Shown here: positions 56,301 through 63,805 of the stretch, piece by piece
Position numbering within the stretch: the stretch's first letter is position 1
Layout of the letters: each line of letters opens with the position of its first letter
NCBI RefSeq assembly: GCF_000024865.1
Contig: NC_013595.1
Location: 8,370,001-8,434,000 of the forward strand
DNA from: Streptosporangium roseum DSM 43021
GTDB lineage: Bacteria > Actinomycetota > Actinomycetes > Streptosporangiales > Streptosporangiaceae
Direction of reading: 5' to 3'
Length of the DNA: 64,000 nt
Program-made: the position numbers and the translations under genes
The notes under the pieces: generated by a model
What the model was told of the DNA's origin: nothing
The model's input: the letters and a program-made list of their open reading frames with translations, nothing else
Databases searched by the model: none

Positions 56301-56744
56301 GGCCGGGCCGCCGACATGGTCGAGCCCCTGGCCGAGGCCCACCAGCGCGGAGCCAAGTGGACCCTCGACGCCTACGCGGTGGCCCTGGCCTCGGCCGGGC
56401 ACATGCGTGACGCGCGGGCGGTCATCGCGGTCAAGACCCCGGTCCGCCCCGACTTCCTCTACGAACTGGCGATGATCTGGCGGGCCCTGGCGGGCATGCT
56501 GCTGGACGACCGGGAGCGGATGGTCGAGGCCTACGACACCCTGAAGCCGTTCGCCGAGCGGATCGCGGGGGCGGGCACCGGCGTGGTGGCGCTGTGGCCG
56601 GTCGCGCTGACCCTCGGGGACCTGGCCCTCCGGCTGGGCTTCACCGACGCGGTGAAGCCGCACTACGACAAGGCTCTCGCGGTGGCCCAGCGGGTCGGCG
56701 TGACGCGCTGGGTCGAGGCGGCGCAGCGATCGCTCAGCAGCTGA
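53361..56744 (+). CDS. SARP-type regulator with AAA ATPase and TPR-like domain (1127 aa)
   Basis: GTG 53361 (an ATG at 53373 is an alternative). The OmpR-like winged helix (1-95; FRVLGPVEAHSDKDELDLGG, AQSGLQVYISRLRRVLEPG) and BTAD domain (about 98-250; LGLWRGTPYSDFADQPW, ELGIDPGPALRKLE) define a SARP. The ATPase follows with Walker A GDAGAGKTTL at about 323 and Walker B LLTLEDLHWAD at about 428. From about 700 onward are helical repeats. This large AfsR/PimR-like layout integrates signals, often for secondary metabolism, but no biosynthetic cluster lies within the window. Confidence 0.93.
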   Translation: MAADMVAFRVLGPVEAHSDKDELDLGGLRQRAVLARLLVARGQVVPVDSLLYDLWDDDAAKGAQSGLQVYISRLRRVLEPGRPRGGPNRLLVTVASGYALRIAPDQVDALRFEALVRSAGEHLEGDDPSSARLRLGKALGLWRGTPYSDFADQPWAEAEVNRLAELRLVARERHADSGLRLGMASEAVPDLEALTTEHPLREEGWRLLALGLYRCGRQGDALAALRKARMILADELGIDPGPALRKLESDILAQDPGLQLAVSSTGRQRPPAPADTWPPRPTAAPVELPPLEPEPFVGRDAELNRLTTAAARTGRFTVALISGDAGAGKTTLVRQLTKRLSDDGWGTSSGACPDSSATPPGWAWVEILRTLVNAAGPGEYAPLLAPLLDDAAPAPDDDQVSGGFRLHRAVGGYLAAVAKDTPILLTLEDLHWADDQTLALLRALPSLLATSRVLLVVTCRDSELSDQQADVLAALARLGPVRVGLAGLDPKAVAELVRATCVREVDEDAVNSIVERTAGNPFFVRETVRLLDAEAVSDRATAAEVISGVPSGVRDVLRRRISRLPAAAQQILLQAAVIGRDVDVDVLVDVTGDEDAVVDAVEAALLAGLVTEPGPGMLRFDHDLVRDTLYSDASRLRRSRLHASVAAVIERRNPGDVAALAHHYDAAGTAETAIKAVHYAGLAAEQAERRFAHREAASLREQAIAAFDRSGVTDTPDSTRERLLLTLSLIKALALCGDMAAARVRRREAMDAALPLGNLELTARVAASLAVPHKGMARDFTRTAWEIVDVAEKALVELPSGEQALRASLLATLALELEGSATPRGEQASLEAEELARRSGDPALLATALSGRLRQSYGITPVGEREVIGRELLEVGKTTGQVSVQALAHLVLMECAAASGAFADADAHVAAAERLARQYGLPAPAAVGAWYAGQRLMIAGDFPGAERAYRDAARLTARAGMLEGRQDLPLITTFCLHLVNGRAADMVEPLAEAHQRGAKWTLDAYAVALASAGHMRDARAVIAVKTPVRPDFLYELAMIWRALAGMLLDDRERMVEAYDTLKPFAERIAGAGTGVVALWPVALTLGDLALRLGFTDAVKPHYDKALAVAQRVGVTRWVEAAQRSLSS

Positions 56745-57255
56745 CGAGGAACTTCGCGCTGCGCAGCCGGGTGCCACCCGACACGGACAGCTCCGCGCGG
56801 TACCAGCCGGGGTTGTCGACCACGCTCGGCTGCCACTCGGCGGTCTGGCTCCGGCCGGCGAAGCCGGAGTGGCTGGTGAGGTAGGTCCGCCAGGTCCGGG
56901 TGGCGGTGCTCCAGCGCTGCAGGCGCCAGCCGTACGAGACGGCGCTGTCGGGCCGGGGGTTGTCGACCACGCTCTGGATCAGGTAGGGCCTGTGGCACGG
57001 CCGGGACACGGTGAGGGCGCTGACGGCGATCGTGCCGGCGGCCGGGGCCTCCACCGTGGTGGCCGGCATCGACTTCGACGACAGGGTCACCGGCTGCGCC
57101 TGCGCCGCCGCGCTCGCCGGAGCCTGGGCGGAGGCGCCCCGAGAGGTCTCCACTCCCGCATAGGCTCCAGTGAAGGCCAACGTGGCCACCAGCAGCTTCA
57201 CGACGCTTGCGGTCCCACTCGCCACCACCGGCGCCACACTGCTCCGCGGACTCAT
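56734..57255 (-). CDS. Small secreted protein of unknown function
   Basis: ATG 57255 (GAGAGG 8 nt upstream) gives 173 aa; its stop overlaps the convergent SARP gene by 11 bp. An N-terminal membrane segment (SVVKLLVATLAFTGAYAG) acts as signal peptide. The mature C-terminal half (about 85-173) is beta-rich with two related blocks, LIQSVVDNPRPDSAVSYGWRL and WQPSVVDNPGWYRAELSVSG, and two cysteines (RPCHRPYL and the final residue) that could form a disulfide. No family recognised. It faces the DedA gene across a putative iron box. Confidence 0.8.
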   Translation of the reverse strand: MSPRSSVAPVVASGTASVVKLLVATLAFTGAYAGVETSRGASAQAPASAAAQAQPVTLSSKSMPATTVEAPAAGTIAVSALTVSRPCHRPYLIQSVVDNPRPDSAVSYGWRLQRWSTATRTWRTYLTSHSGFAGRSQTAEWQPSVVDNPGWYRAELSVSGGTRLRSAKFLVSC

Positions 57256-57346
57256 GACAGACACCTCTCTTTCGTCACTCACAGGTGTATGCCGGGATGG
57301 TTGATCTCTGCTTGATGTCCGCTTGCAGGGATGCCGCAGTGTTTAT

Positions 57347-57365
57347 TCAGGTAAGCCTGCCCTAA
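57347..57365. promoter_or_regulatory. IdeR/DmdR-type iron box
   Basis: On the minus strand TTAGGGCAGGCTTACCTGA matches 15 of 19 positions of the classic iron box TTAGGTTAGGCTAACCTAA. It overlaps a likely -10 (TAATAT, 57363-57368) for the DedA gene and lies about 90 bp upstream of the divergent secreted-protein gene. Iron-loaded DmdR/IdeR would be expected to repress here. Assigned by motif only. Confidence 0.6.
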
Positions 57366-57404
57366 TATCGGATGCGGACAGCGGAGAGAAGGAGGGATGG
57401 TCGG

Positions 57405-57938
57405 ATGCGGCTTCTCGCGGCGGACATCACCGATCCCAACTCCCTCTCCTTCCTGGGCATGCCGCTCTGGCTCTGGGTGGTCCTGGGCGGGATCGGCCTC
57501 TTCGGCGCGTTCCAGGTCTACTACTGGGTCGGTTACAAGGTCGGCCCCAAGCTCTACGCCTCCCGCCTGGGCCGGAAGGTCGGCGACAAGAACATCCTCA
57601 AGGTCGAGAACGCCGTCAGGAGGTGGGGCGCGCTCGCCGTCTACGGCTGCTTCTGGGTGCCCGGCCTGCGGCACACGCTGCCCTGGGTGGCGGGGGTCCT
57701 GCGGATCTCCTACCCCTGGTACGCCGTGGCCAGCGCGCTCGGCTGCCTGACCTGGGTGCCGGTGACGTCCTTCGGCCTCTACTCGGTGATCTGGGGCTGG
57801 CTGCGGCTGGCCGCCGAGTCGCCGCTCCTGGCGGGCGTGGCCGCCGTGGCGGCGGTCGCCCTGGTCGCCGCCGTCGTCCACCGGCGCCGCCGCCGCCGCG
57901 CCTCACAGCGCGCGGAGGAGGAGCTCACCAAGGTGTGA
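57405..57938 (+). CDS. DedA-family-like membrane protein
   Basis: ATG 57405 has AAGGAGG 9 nt upstream and gives 177 aa; an in-frame ATG at 57372 would include that ribosome site in coding sequence. Segments PLWLWVVLGGIGLFGAFQVYYWVGY, RRWGALAVYGCFWVPGLRHTLPWVAGVLRISYPWYAVASALGCLTW (in overlapping blocks) show the DedA pattern F/R-x-P-G-x-R with a re-entrant helix. DedA proteins recycle polyprenyl phosphate or phospholipids or support proton homeostasis. It may be iron-regulated (see the iron box). Confidence 0.85.
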   Translation: MRLLAADITDPNSLSFLGMPLWLWVVLGGIGLFGAFQVYYWVGYKVGPKLYASRLGRKVGDKNILKVENAVRRWGALAVYGCFWVPGLRHTLPWVAGVLRISYPWYAVASALGCLTWVPVTSFGLYSVIWGWLRLAAESPLLAGVAAVAAVALVAAVVHRRRRRRASQRAEEELTKV

Positions 57939-58085
57939 GCCCCGCCGCGAGGCTCCGCGCGCCGGCCGGCATCGAGCGAGCCCGGCAAGGATGGTTTCCA
58001 CCCGATCTTCGTCATCCGGCGCGGATGTCAACGTTTCGATAGCCAAAATGCCAAGATCCACATATTGACGGTCACCTCTGTCACC

Positions 58086-59027
58086 ATGGCTCCCATGCAA
58101 ACCGGGGGAATCCGCCTCATCGTCTGCGCCACTCTGGCCACTCTGGTCACCGGGCTCGCCACGCCCGCCCACGCCGAGCGGGGCACCCGGCAGCTCGTCC
58201 AGCCGGCCGCCCAGCAGTTCGTCCGGCCCGCCGCCCATCGGGCCGTTCCGGCGGTGCCCGCGCGGGCCGCCTACCTGTTCGACCCCGGTACGGGAACGGT
58301 CCATCTCAGCAAGCAGGCCACCCGCCGGATGCCGGTGGCCAGCCTGACGAAGGTCATGACGGCCTATGTAGTGCTGCGGGAGGCCGGGCTGAACGACATC
58401 GTCACGGTCAACGCCGGAGACGTCCGGCACGCGGCGACGAACGACGCGACCGCCGCCGCGCTCCGCGCCGGTGAGCGCCTGACCGTCAGGGAGTTGCTCT
58501 ACGGGGCGATGCTCCCCTCGGGGGCGGACGCCACCCACGCGCTGGCCCGCGTCTACGGTCCGGGCGAGAGCAGGTTCGTGGCCAAGATGAACGCCGCCGC
58601 CCGCTCCCTGGGCCTGACCGGCACCCGCTACGGCAACTCCGACGGGCTGCCCAAGCCGAGTCCCGGCTACTCCACCGCCCAGGACCAGGCCAGGCTGGCC
58701 GACGTCGTGCTCCGCGACCCGGTGCTGCGGACCATCGCCTCCACCAGGCGCTACGTCGTGCGCAAGTCGAAGGTGCACCGGGCCCACGTCTGGACCAACA
58801 CCAACAAGCTGCTCGGCGAGGCGCCCGGCGCCCTGGGCGTCAAGACCGGCTACACCCGCGCCGCCGGCTACTGCCTGTCGTTCGCCGCCGACCGCGACGG
58901 CCACCGGCTCATCGGTGTCATCCTCGGCGACACCCGGGCCGACCGGCGCTTCCAGACCGCCGGCCGGCTGCTGGACTGGGCCGGCGACCAGGTGGCGAGC
59001 GAGGCCGACATCACCGAGGACCTCTAG
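58086..59027 (+). CDS. D-alanyl-D-alanine carboxypeptidase (peptidase S11)
   Basis: ATG 58086 gives 313 aa with a signal peptide (GIRLIVCATLATLVTGLATPAHA in two blocks); ATG 58095 is an alternative and neither has a clear ribosome site. The active-site motifs are SLTK (S86, K89), SGAD at 145-148 in the position of SxN, and KTGY (253-256). The third residue of the second motif is Ala instead of Asn, and many actinobacterial members have Cys there. It should trim D-Ala from peptidoglycan stem peptides outside the membrane. The 57939-58085 gap holds only its promoter. Confidence 0.94.
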   Translation: MAPMQTGGIRLIVCATLATLVTGLATPAHAERGTRQLVQPAAQQFVRPAAHRAVPAVPARAAYLFDPGTGTVHLSKQATRRMPVASLTKVMTAYVVLREAGLNDIVTVNAGDVRHAATNDATAAALRAGERLTVRELLYGAMLPSGADATHALARVYGPGESRFVAKMNAAARSLGLTGTRYGNSDGLPKPSPGYSTAQDQARLADVVLRDPVLRTIASTRRYVVRKSKVHRAHVWTNTNKLLGEAPGALGVKTGYTRAAGYCLSFAADRDGHRLIGVILGDTRADRRFQTAGRLLDWAGDQVASEADITEDL

Positions 59028-59059
59028 CGGGCCGTACGGCGCGGGGCGCCCCGGGGTCG

Positions 59060-60151
59060 TCAGGGGCGCTCGATCCGGACGTCCATGGTCGCGGCGTCCG
59101 GCTCCGCGAAGCGCAGCAGGGCGCCGGCCTCCTCGGTCAGGCCGGAGACGGCGTCGCCGGGCAGGGGCTCGAAAGGGGTCATCCGCAGGACCGCAGTGTC
59201 GCGTCTGCGCTCCACCTGCCAGGTGCCGCACACCGATCCGTCCCAGAGGAACGTGGCCCGCACGCGGAGGTTTTTGGTGGTGAGACGCCCGCGATGCTCC
59301 TCGGCCACCAGCCGGGTGCGGTCGGCATGCGCGAGCACCAGGTTGTCGAAGTCGGGCAGGAACCGCGCGGGGGCCGGGACGTCCTCGTCCGGGCGCGGGG
59401 CGTCGGGAAGGTCGAACAGCTCGCGGCCCCGCTCGTCGCGGAAGACGCGCAGCCCCGGGCGGAGGCCGTCCAGCACGGCGCGCAGCCCCTTGATCCCGGA
59501 CCAGGTCTGCGCGTCGGCGGCGGAGGCGGGGCCGAAGGCCGCCAGGTAGCGCAGCACCAGCTCCTCGACCGGCTTCCGTGACAGTTCCACGCCCAGCCAG
59601 ACGTCCGCCGGCGCGAAGTCCGCCGTCCGGGGGAACGCCCACCGGTCCTCGGTGGGCACCATGACCAGTGGCAGCTGTGTCCGTACGGCGTAGCCGAGCC
59701 CGCGGTCGCCGGCCTCGGGGAACTCCGCCTGGAGCAGGTCGCGCAGCATGGTGAAGTCGCGGGGCCGTTCCCGGAGGAGCGCGTGGGCCACGGGCAGCAG
59801 CCTGTCGAGGTCCACTCCGGCGAACAGGTCGCCGCGGCCGGTCGCCGCCGGGGCGAGCGCGGGGCCCAGCGTCAGGCGGAACGCCGCGTAGTCGGCCGCG
59901 CTCATCAGGTGCAGCGTGGCGCGCATCATCGTGCCGCGTACGAGGAGGCGGTCGTGCAGCGCCCGGTGCATGTCCTCGCGGCGGAACCCCTCCAGGCGTG
60001 TCCACAGGCCGGTGAACGGATGCCTGGCCTCCTGCGCCTGCATGCCGCCGAGCCGTTCCACCGCCGTGACGACGTCGGTTCTGTCACGTGCGAGGAGCAT
60101 CTGACGGGCCAGCGTCGCGCGGTTGAGGCGTCGCGTCGTGAGGGTTTCCAT
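59060..60151 (-). CDS. HTH_42 winged-helix protein, AlkX/YcaQ-like DNA glycosylase family
   Basis: ATG 60151 gives 363 aa. It shows the family's N-terminal block TTRRLNRATLARQMLL, VERLGGMQAQEA with the Q-x-Q motif (38-40), then RPFTGLWTRLEGF-like wording and three winged-helix units ending in the RRRDTAVLRMTPFEPL block. Characterised relatives (YcaQ, AlkX, AlkZ) excise bulky alkylated bases or resolve crosslinks, and some protect producers from their own DNA-alkylating products. No such biosynthetic genes are visible here. Standalone gene. Confidence 0.88.
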   Translation of the reverse strand: METLTTRRLNRATLARQMLLARDRTDVVTAVERLGGMQAQEARHPFTGLWTRLEGFRREDMHRALHDRLLVRGTMMRATLHLMSAADYAAFRLTLGPALAPAATGRGDLFAGVDLDRLLPVAHALLRERPRDFTMLRDLLQAEFPEAGDRGLGYAVRTQLPLVMVPTEDRWAFPRTADFAPADVWLGVELSRKPVEELVLRYLAAFGPASAADAQTWSGIKGLRAVLDGLRPGLRVFRDERGRELFDLPDAPRPDEDVPAPARFLPDFDNLVLAHADRTRLVAEEHRGRLTTKNLRVRATFLWDGSVCGTWQVERRRDTAVLRMTPFEPLPGDAVSGLTEEAGALLRFAEPDAATMDVRIERP

Positions 60152-60259
60152 GCGTTCATGCTGGCATCCGTACCTGACAACCATTGGCAGGTACGGGCGA
60201 GCGGATCGACCGTGACGCCGGGTCCCGTCCGGCGCGGGCGACCGCCGGCGGTCGCCCGG

Positions 60260-60790
60260 CTACGGCTCGGTACGGCCGGCGCCGGGACGGAGCAGCGAGT
60301 AGAGGACCTGGTCGTGCCAGCGCCCGCCGCGCCACTGGGCCTCGCGGATGACCCCTTCCCGCTGGAACCCGGCCTTCTCCAGCGCGCGCTGCTCGCCGCG
60401 GTTCTCGATGTCGGTGAAGGCCTGGACGCGATGGGCCCGGGTGTGCTCGAACAGGTAGGCGGCGAGCTGCCGCTGCGCCTCGGTCCCGATGCCGCGTCCC
60501 TGGAAGCTCGGCCGCAGGCCGATGGCGATCTCCCAGCACCACGAGGTGAGCGGCCGCCCCCAGGATGCCTTGAACCACTCGACGCGCCCGGTCACCTCCC
60601 CGCCGGAGCAGACGGTCAGCGTGCCGCCGTCGTCGCGCAGCAGGCCCGTCTCGGCGAACGCGCGCCGCTCCCTGCCCGGGGCGCGGTGGCCGAACCACTG
60701 GTAGGGGCCCACCCCCTCCGGACCGTAGAACTCCTCCTCGAAGATCGTCAGATCCTCTTCGAGCACGGGGCGCAGCGTTACGCGGGTCAC
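60260..60790 (-). CDS. RimJ/RimL-type GNAT acetyltransferase
   Basis: GTG 60790 has GGGAGG 7 nt upstream and gives 176 aa starting (M)TRVTLRPVLEEDLTIFEEEF. The acetyl-CoA loop reads IGLRPSFQGRGIGTEAQRQLAAYLFEHT (in blocks) and the C-terminal block is NRGEQRALEKAGFQREGVIREAQWRGGRWHD. It is a paralog of the 21104-21628 gene only at family level. Substrate unknown. Confidence 0.92.
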   Translation of the reverse strand: MTRVTLRPVLEEDLTIFEEEFYGPEGVGPYQWFGHRAPGRERRAFAETGLLRDDGGTLTVCSGGEVTGRVEWFKASWGRPLTSWCWEIAIGLRPSFQGRGIGTEAQRQLAAYLFEHTRAHRVQAFTDIENRGEQRALEKAGFQREGVIREAQWRGGRWHDQVLYSLLRPGAGRTEP

Positions 60791-60935
60791 GCGAGATCCT
60801 CCCTGACCGGAACCGACGGAATGCGCAAGTCTGGCACCCCACCAGAGGCCGCACACATCGGCCCACCTCCCCCAACGGGGCATTTCGCCCATCTCTAGCC
60901 AAAGCCCCAACAGCTGTGTAAGGTAACGCACACAT

Positions 60936-60951
60936 CACTGAAATATCAGTG
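60936..60951 (+). promoter_or_regulatory. Palindrome upstream of the ABC operon
   Basis: CACTGA-AATA-TCAGTG is a perfect 6+4+6 palindrome. A second, wider inverted pair (TGAAAT...ATTTCA) overlaps it at 60939-60959. It lies 73 bp before the binding-protein start in an AT-richer patch, so an operator is likely. Confidence 0.55.
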
Positions 60952-61023
60952 GAATTTCAAAGTGCCGAGGCGCAGTGCGGACCGTTCCGGCGCCGCCGGA
61001 GACCAACCAGAGGAAGGTGAAGC

Positions 61024-61896
61024 GTGAAGAGGCCACTAAAGATCAGCAGCGCCGTCGCACTGACTGCGGGGCTCGTTGCGCTCGCCGGCTGCGGCGGCCA
61101 GGAGACCACCGCGACCGCGCAGGGCGGATCGTCCTTCGGAGAGTGCGAGGTCACCGAGAACCCGCCCACCCACAAGCTGAGCACGATGAAGGAAGGCGTG
61201 CTCACCGTGGCGGCCTCGCTGCCGTTCCCGGCCGGCTACCGGGGCAACACCCTGGAGAGCGTGGACGGCGGCTACATGTACTGCCTCGACGCCGAGATCG
61301 CCAATCGCGCGGGCCTGAAGAAGATCAATCTGGTCAACGCCTCGTTCGAGGCGCTCGTCACCGCCAAGTCCTCCAACTTCGACTTCGCGGTCTGGGACAT
61401 CTACGACACCCCGGAACGCCGCAAGGTCGTCGACTTCTCCACCCCGTACAACACCTACGGGACCGGCGTGCTGGTCAAGTCCGGATCGAGCCTCGCGGCC
61501 TCGACGATCAAGGATGCCACCGTCGGCGTGCTCGCCGGCTCGGTGCAGCTCAAATACGTCCAGGAGACCCTGAAGCCCAAGGATTTCCGGGTGTTCAGCT
61601 CCAACGACGACCTCTTCAACGCCGTCCTCGCCGGTCAGATCGACGCCGCCCTGAACGACACGGCCACCGTGATGCCGCGGGCGGCCAACTCCGGCGGCAA
61701 GCTCAAGGTGGTCGGCGCCTACCCCGTCGGCGGCGACGTCGCCGCCCTCTTCCCCAAGGGTTCGGCGAACGTCCAGGTCGTGGACCGGATCCTCGCCGAC
61801 ATGAAGAAGGACGGCACCCTGGACGCGATCATGGACAAGTGGCTCAACCCGATCCTCGGCGGGGACCCCGGCAAGCTCCCTGACTGGGCGGCCTGA
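61024..61896 (+). CDS. Amino-acid-type ABC binding lipoprotein
   Basis: GTG 61024 (GAAGGTGAAGC upstream) gives 290 aa. Lipobox ALAGC follows the signal (Cys about 23). The mature SBP family 3 fold shows LTVAASLPFPAGYRG, YMYCLDAEIANRAGL, VWDIYDTPERRKVVDFSTPY and the hinge VGVLAGSVQLKYVQETLKP. WDIYDTPERRKVVDFS is the typical ligand-cleft stretch of polar amino acid or opine binders. First gene of a three-gene importer with the permease 2 bp and the ATPase 4 bp behind each preceding stop. Confidence 0.93.
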   Translation: MKRPLKISSAVALTAGLVALAGCGGQETTATAQGGSSFGECEVTENPPTHKLSTMKEGVLTVAASLPFPAGYRGNTLESVDGGYMYCLDAEIANRAGLKKINLVNASFEALVTAKSSNFDFAVWDIYDTPERRKVVDFSTPYNTYGTGVLVKSGSSLAASTIKDATVGVLAGSVQLKYVQETLKPKDFRVFSSNDDLFNAVLAGQIDAALNDTATVMPRAANSGGKLKVVGAYPVGGDVAALFPKGSANVQVVDRILADMKKDGTLDAIMDKWLNPILGGDPGKLPDWAA

Positions 61897-61898
61897 TC

Positions 61899-63002
61899 AT
61901 GAACGTCCAGGCATCCGGCACGAGGATGACGGACGGGCTCGCCCCCGGCGACAACGCCTCCGAGCCCGCCCGCCCCCTGAGCACGCGCGGATACCTCAGC
62001 GGCGCGGCGGTCCTGGCCCTGCTCACCGTCGTGGTGTGCTACGCGTTCGCCGGCGCGGCCCTGCCCGCGGGGCAACCGCTCCGCATCGTCCTCGGGATCG
62101 TGCTGCCGGCGGTGATCGTGGGCGGCCCGCTGCTGGCCGCCTACCGCGGCAGCAGCCTGTCGGACCAGGAATGGGCGGCCGGCCGGTACGTCGCGGCACG
62201 CGTGGCCGCCGCGCGGTCGAGGAACGCGTCGATCGCCTCGCTGGGACTGACCGGCTTCATCGCGATCGTCTCGCTGGCCGGCCTGCTCGTCTTCACCAAC
62301 GACGGCGCCGTGCAGAAGACGTTCCTCAACGGCGAGTTCATGGTCAAGAGCGCCGCGGACATCGGCAAGGCGCTGCTGATCAACGTGGAGATCGCCATCG
62401 GCGCGCAGATCCTCGCGATGGTGTTCGGGCTCCTCCTCGCCATCGGCAGGCTGCTGCCCGGCAAGGGGTTCTGGCCCGTACGGGCGCTCTGCATCGCCTA
62501 CATCGACGTCTTCCGCGGCATCCCGTCCGTGGTGCTGATCTACCTCGTGTGCTTCGGGCTCCCGCTCACCGAGGTGCCGATCCTCAGCGAGGGCGACCCG
62601 ATCCTCTACGCGGTCGTGGCGCTGTCGCTGACCTACAGCGCCTACAACGCCGAGCTCTACCGCGCGGGCATCGAGTCCATCAACAAGAGCCAGACCTCCG
62701 CGGCGCTCTCCATGGGCCTGTCCCAGCCCGACGTCCTCAGGTTCGTGATCCTGCCGCAGATGTCGCGGAACATCGCGGCGCCGATGCTGAGCACGTTCAT
62801 CGGGCTGCAGAAGGACACCGCACTCGTGATCGTCGTCGGCATCATCGACGCCTTCAGCCAGGCGAAGATCTACTCGGCCAACGACTTCAACCTCTCCGCG
62901 GTGACGGCCGTGTGCTTCCTGTTCGTCCTCATCACGATCCCGCAGACCCGTCTCGTCGACTACCTGCTCGCACGGTCGAGCACGAGGAAGAAGGGGGTCT
63001 GA
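61899..63002 (+). CDS. HisM-type ABC permease with extended N-terminus
   Basis: A 367-aa protein. A non-homologous N-terminal part (1-110) includes two extra helices (AVLALLTVVVCYAFAG and IVLGIVLPAVIVGGPLLAA). The HisM/GlnP core (about 150-350) has AMVFGLLLAIGRLLPGKGFWPVRALCIAYIDVFRGIPSVVLIYLV (overlapping blocks) and the EAA loop SMGLSQPDVLRFVILPQMSRNIAAP. The long N-terminus is common in two-in-one polar amino acid permeases. Works with the neighbouring lipoprotein and ATPase. Confidence 0.93.
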   Translation: MNVQASGTRMTDGLAPGDNASEPARPLSTRGYLSGAAVLALLTVVVCYAFAGAALPAGQPLRIVLGIVLPAVIVGGPLLAAYRGSSLSDQEWAAGRYVAARVAAARSRNASIASLGLTGFIAIVSLAGLLVFTNDGAVQKTFLNGEFMVKSAADIGKALLINVEIAIGAQILAMVFGLLLAIGRLLPGKGFWPVRALCIAYIDVFRGIPSVVLIYLVCFGLPLTEVPILSEGDPILYAVVALSLTYSAYNAELYRAGIESINKSQTSAALSMGLSQPDVLRFVILPQMSRNIAAPMLSTFIGLQKDTALVIVVGIIDAFSQAKIYSANDFNLSAVTAVCFLFVLITIPQTRLVDYLLARSSTRKKGV

Positions 63003-63006
63003 GCCG

Positions 63007-63756
63007 ATGTCGACCGCATTCGTGGAGCTCGACCAGGTCACGAAGAAGTACGGCGACCACACGGTCCTCGACCGGGTGGACCTGGCCGTCGACCGGCACG
63101 AGGTCGTGACCCTCATCGGGGCGTCGGGATCGGGCAAGTCGACGCTCCTGCGCTGCGTCAACGGGCTGGAGACGATCCAGGGCGGCCGGATCTCCCTGAA
63201 CGGGGACGTCGTCTCCGGGGAGGGGGTCGACCTCGTCAGGCTCCGCCGCCGGGTCGGGATCGTCTTCCAGAGCTTCAACCTGTTCCCGCACATGACGGTG
63301 CTGAAGAACTGCACGCTCACCCCGGTGCGCGCGGGGGTGGCGACCAGGGACCAGGCCGAGGCCGACGCCCGCGTCATGCTCGAACGGGTGGGGCTGAAGG
63401 ACAAGGTCGGCGCCTACCCTGACCAGCTTTCCGGCGGGCAGCAGCAGCGGGTGGCCATCGCCCGCGCCATGCTGATGCGGCCGCAGGTGCTGCTGCTGGA
63501 CGAGATCACCTCGGCTCTGGACCCCGAGCTGGTGATCGAGGTGCTCAACCTGGTCCGCGAGCTGGCGGGCGACGGCATCACGATGATGATGACGACGCAC
63601 GAGATGCCCTTCGCCCGCGAGATCTCCTCCAAGATCTGCTTCCTGCACAAGGGCTCGATCCTGGAGCAGGGACCGCCAGAAGAGATCTTCGGCGCGCCCC
63701 GCGCTCCGGAACTCAGGACGTTTCTCCGCAAGATCCACGAGGCCGGCCGGGACTGA
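63007..63756 (+). CDS. Polar amino acid ABC transporter ATPase
   Basis: A 249-aa ATPase from ATG 63007. Walker A GASGSGKS (38-45), FQSFNLFPHMTVLKN, signature LSGGQQQR, Walker B VLLLDEITSALDPE and H-loop MMTTHEMPFA are all intact, matching the GlnQ/HisP group. It energises import by the preceding permease. The next gene begins 49 bp downstream on the same strand. Confidence 0.95.
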   Translation: MSTAFVELDQVTKKYGDHTVLDRVDLAVDRHEVVTLIGASGSGKSTLLRCVNGLETIQGGRISLNGDVVSGEGVDLVRLRRRVGIVFQSFNLFPHMTVLKNCTLTPVRAGVATRDQAEADARVMLERVGLKDKVGAYPDQLSGGQQQRVAIARAMLMRPQVLLLDEITSALDPELVIEVLNLVRELAGDGITMMMTTHEMPFAREISSKICFLHKGSILEQGPPEEIFGAPRAPELRTFLRKIHEAGRD

Positions 63757-63805
63757 CCGTTCCGGCAGGCCGCGAGACCGAATCACAACCACGGGAAAAC
63801 TGACC

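Noticed and set aside
53361..56744. SARP regulator as a sign of an adjacent antibiotic cluster
   Set aside because: No PKS, NRPS, RiPP or tailoring genes lie on either side within the window.
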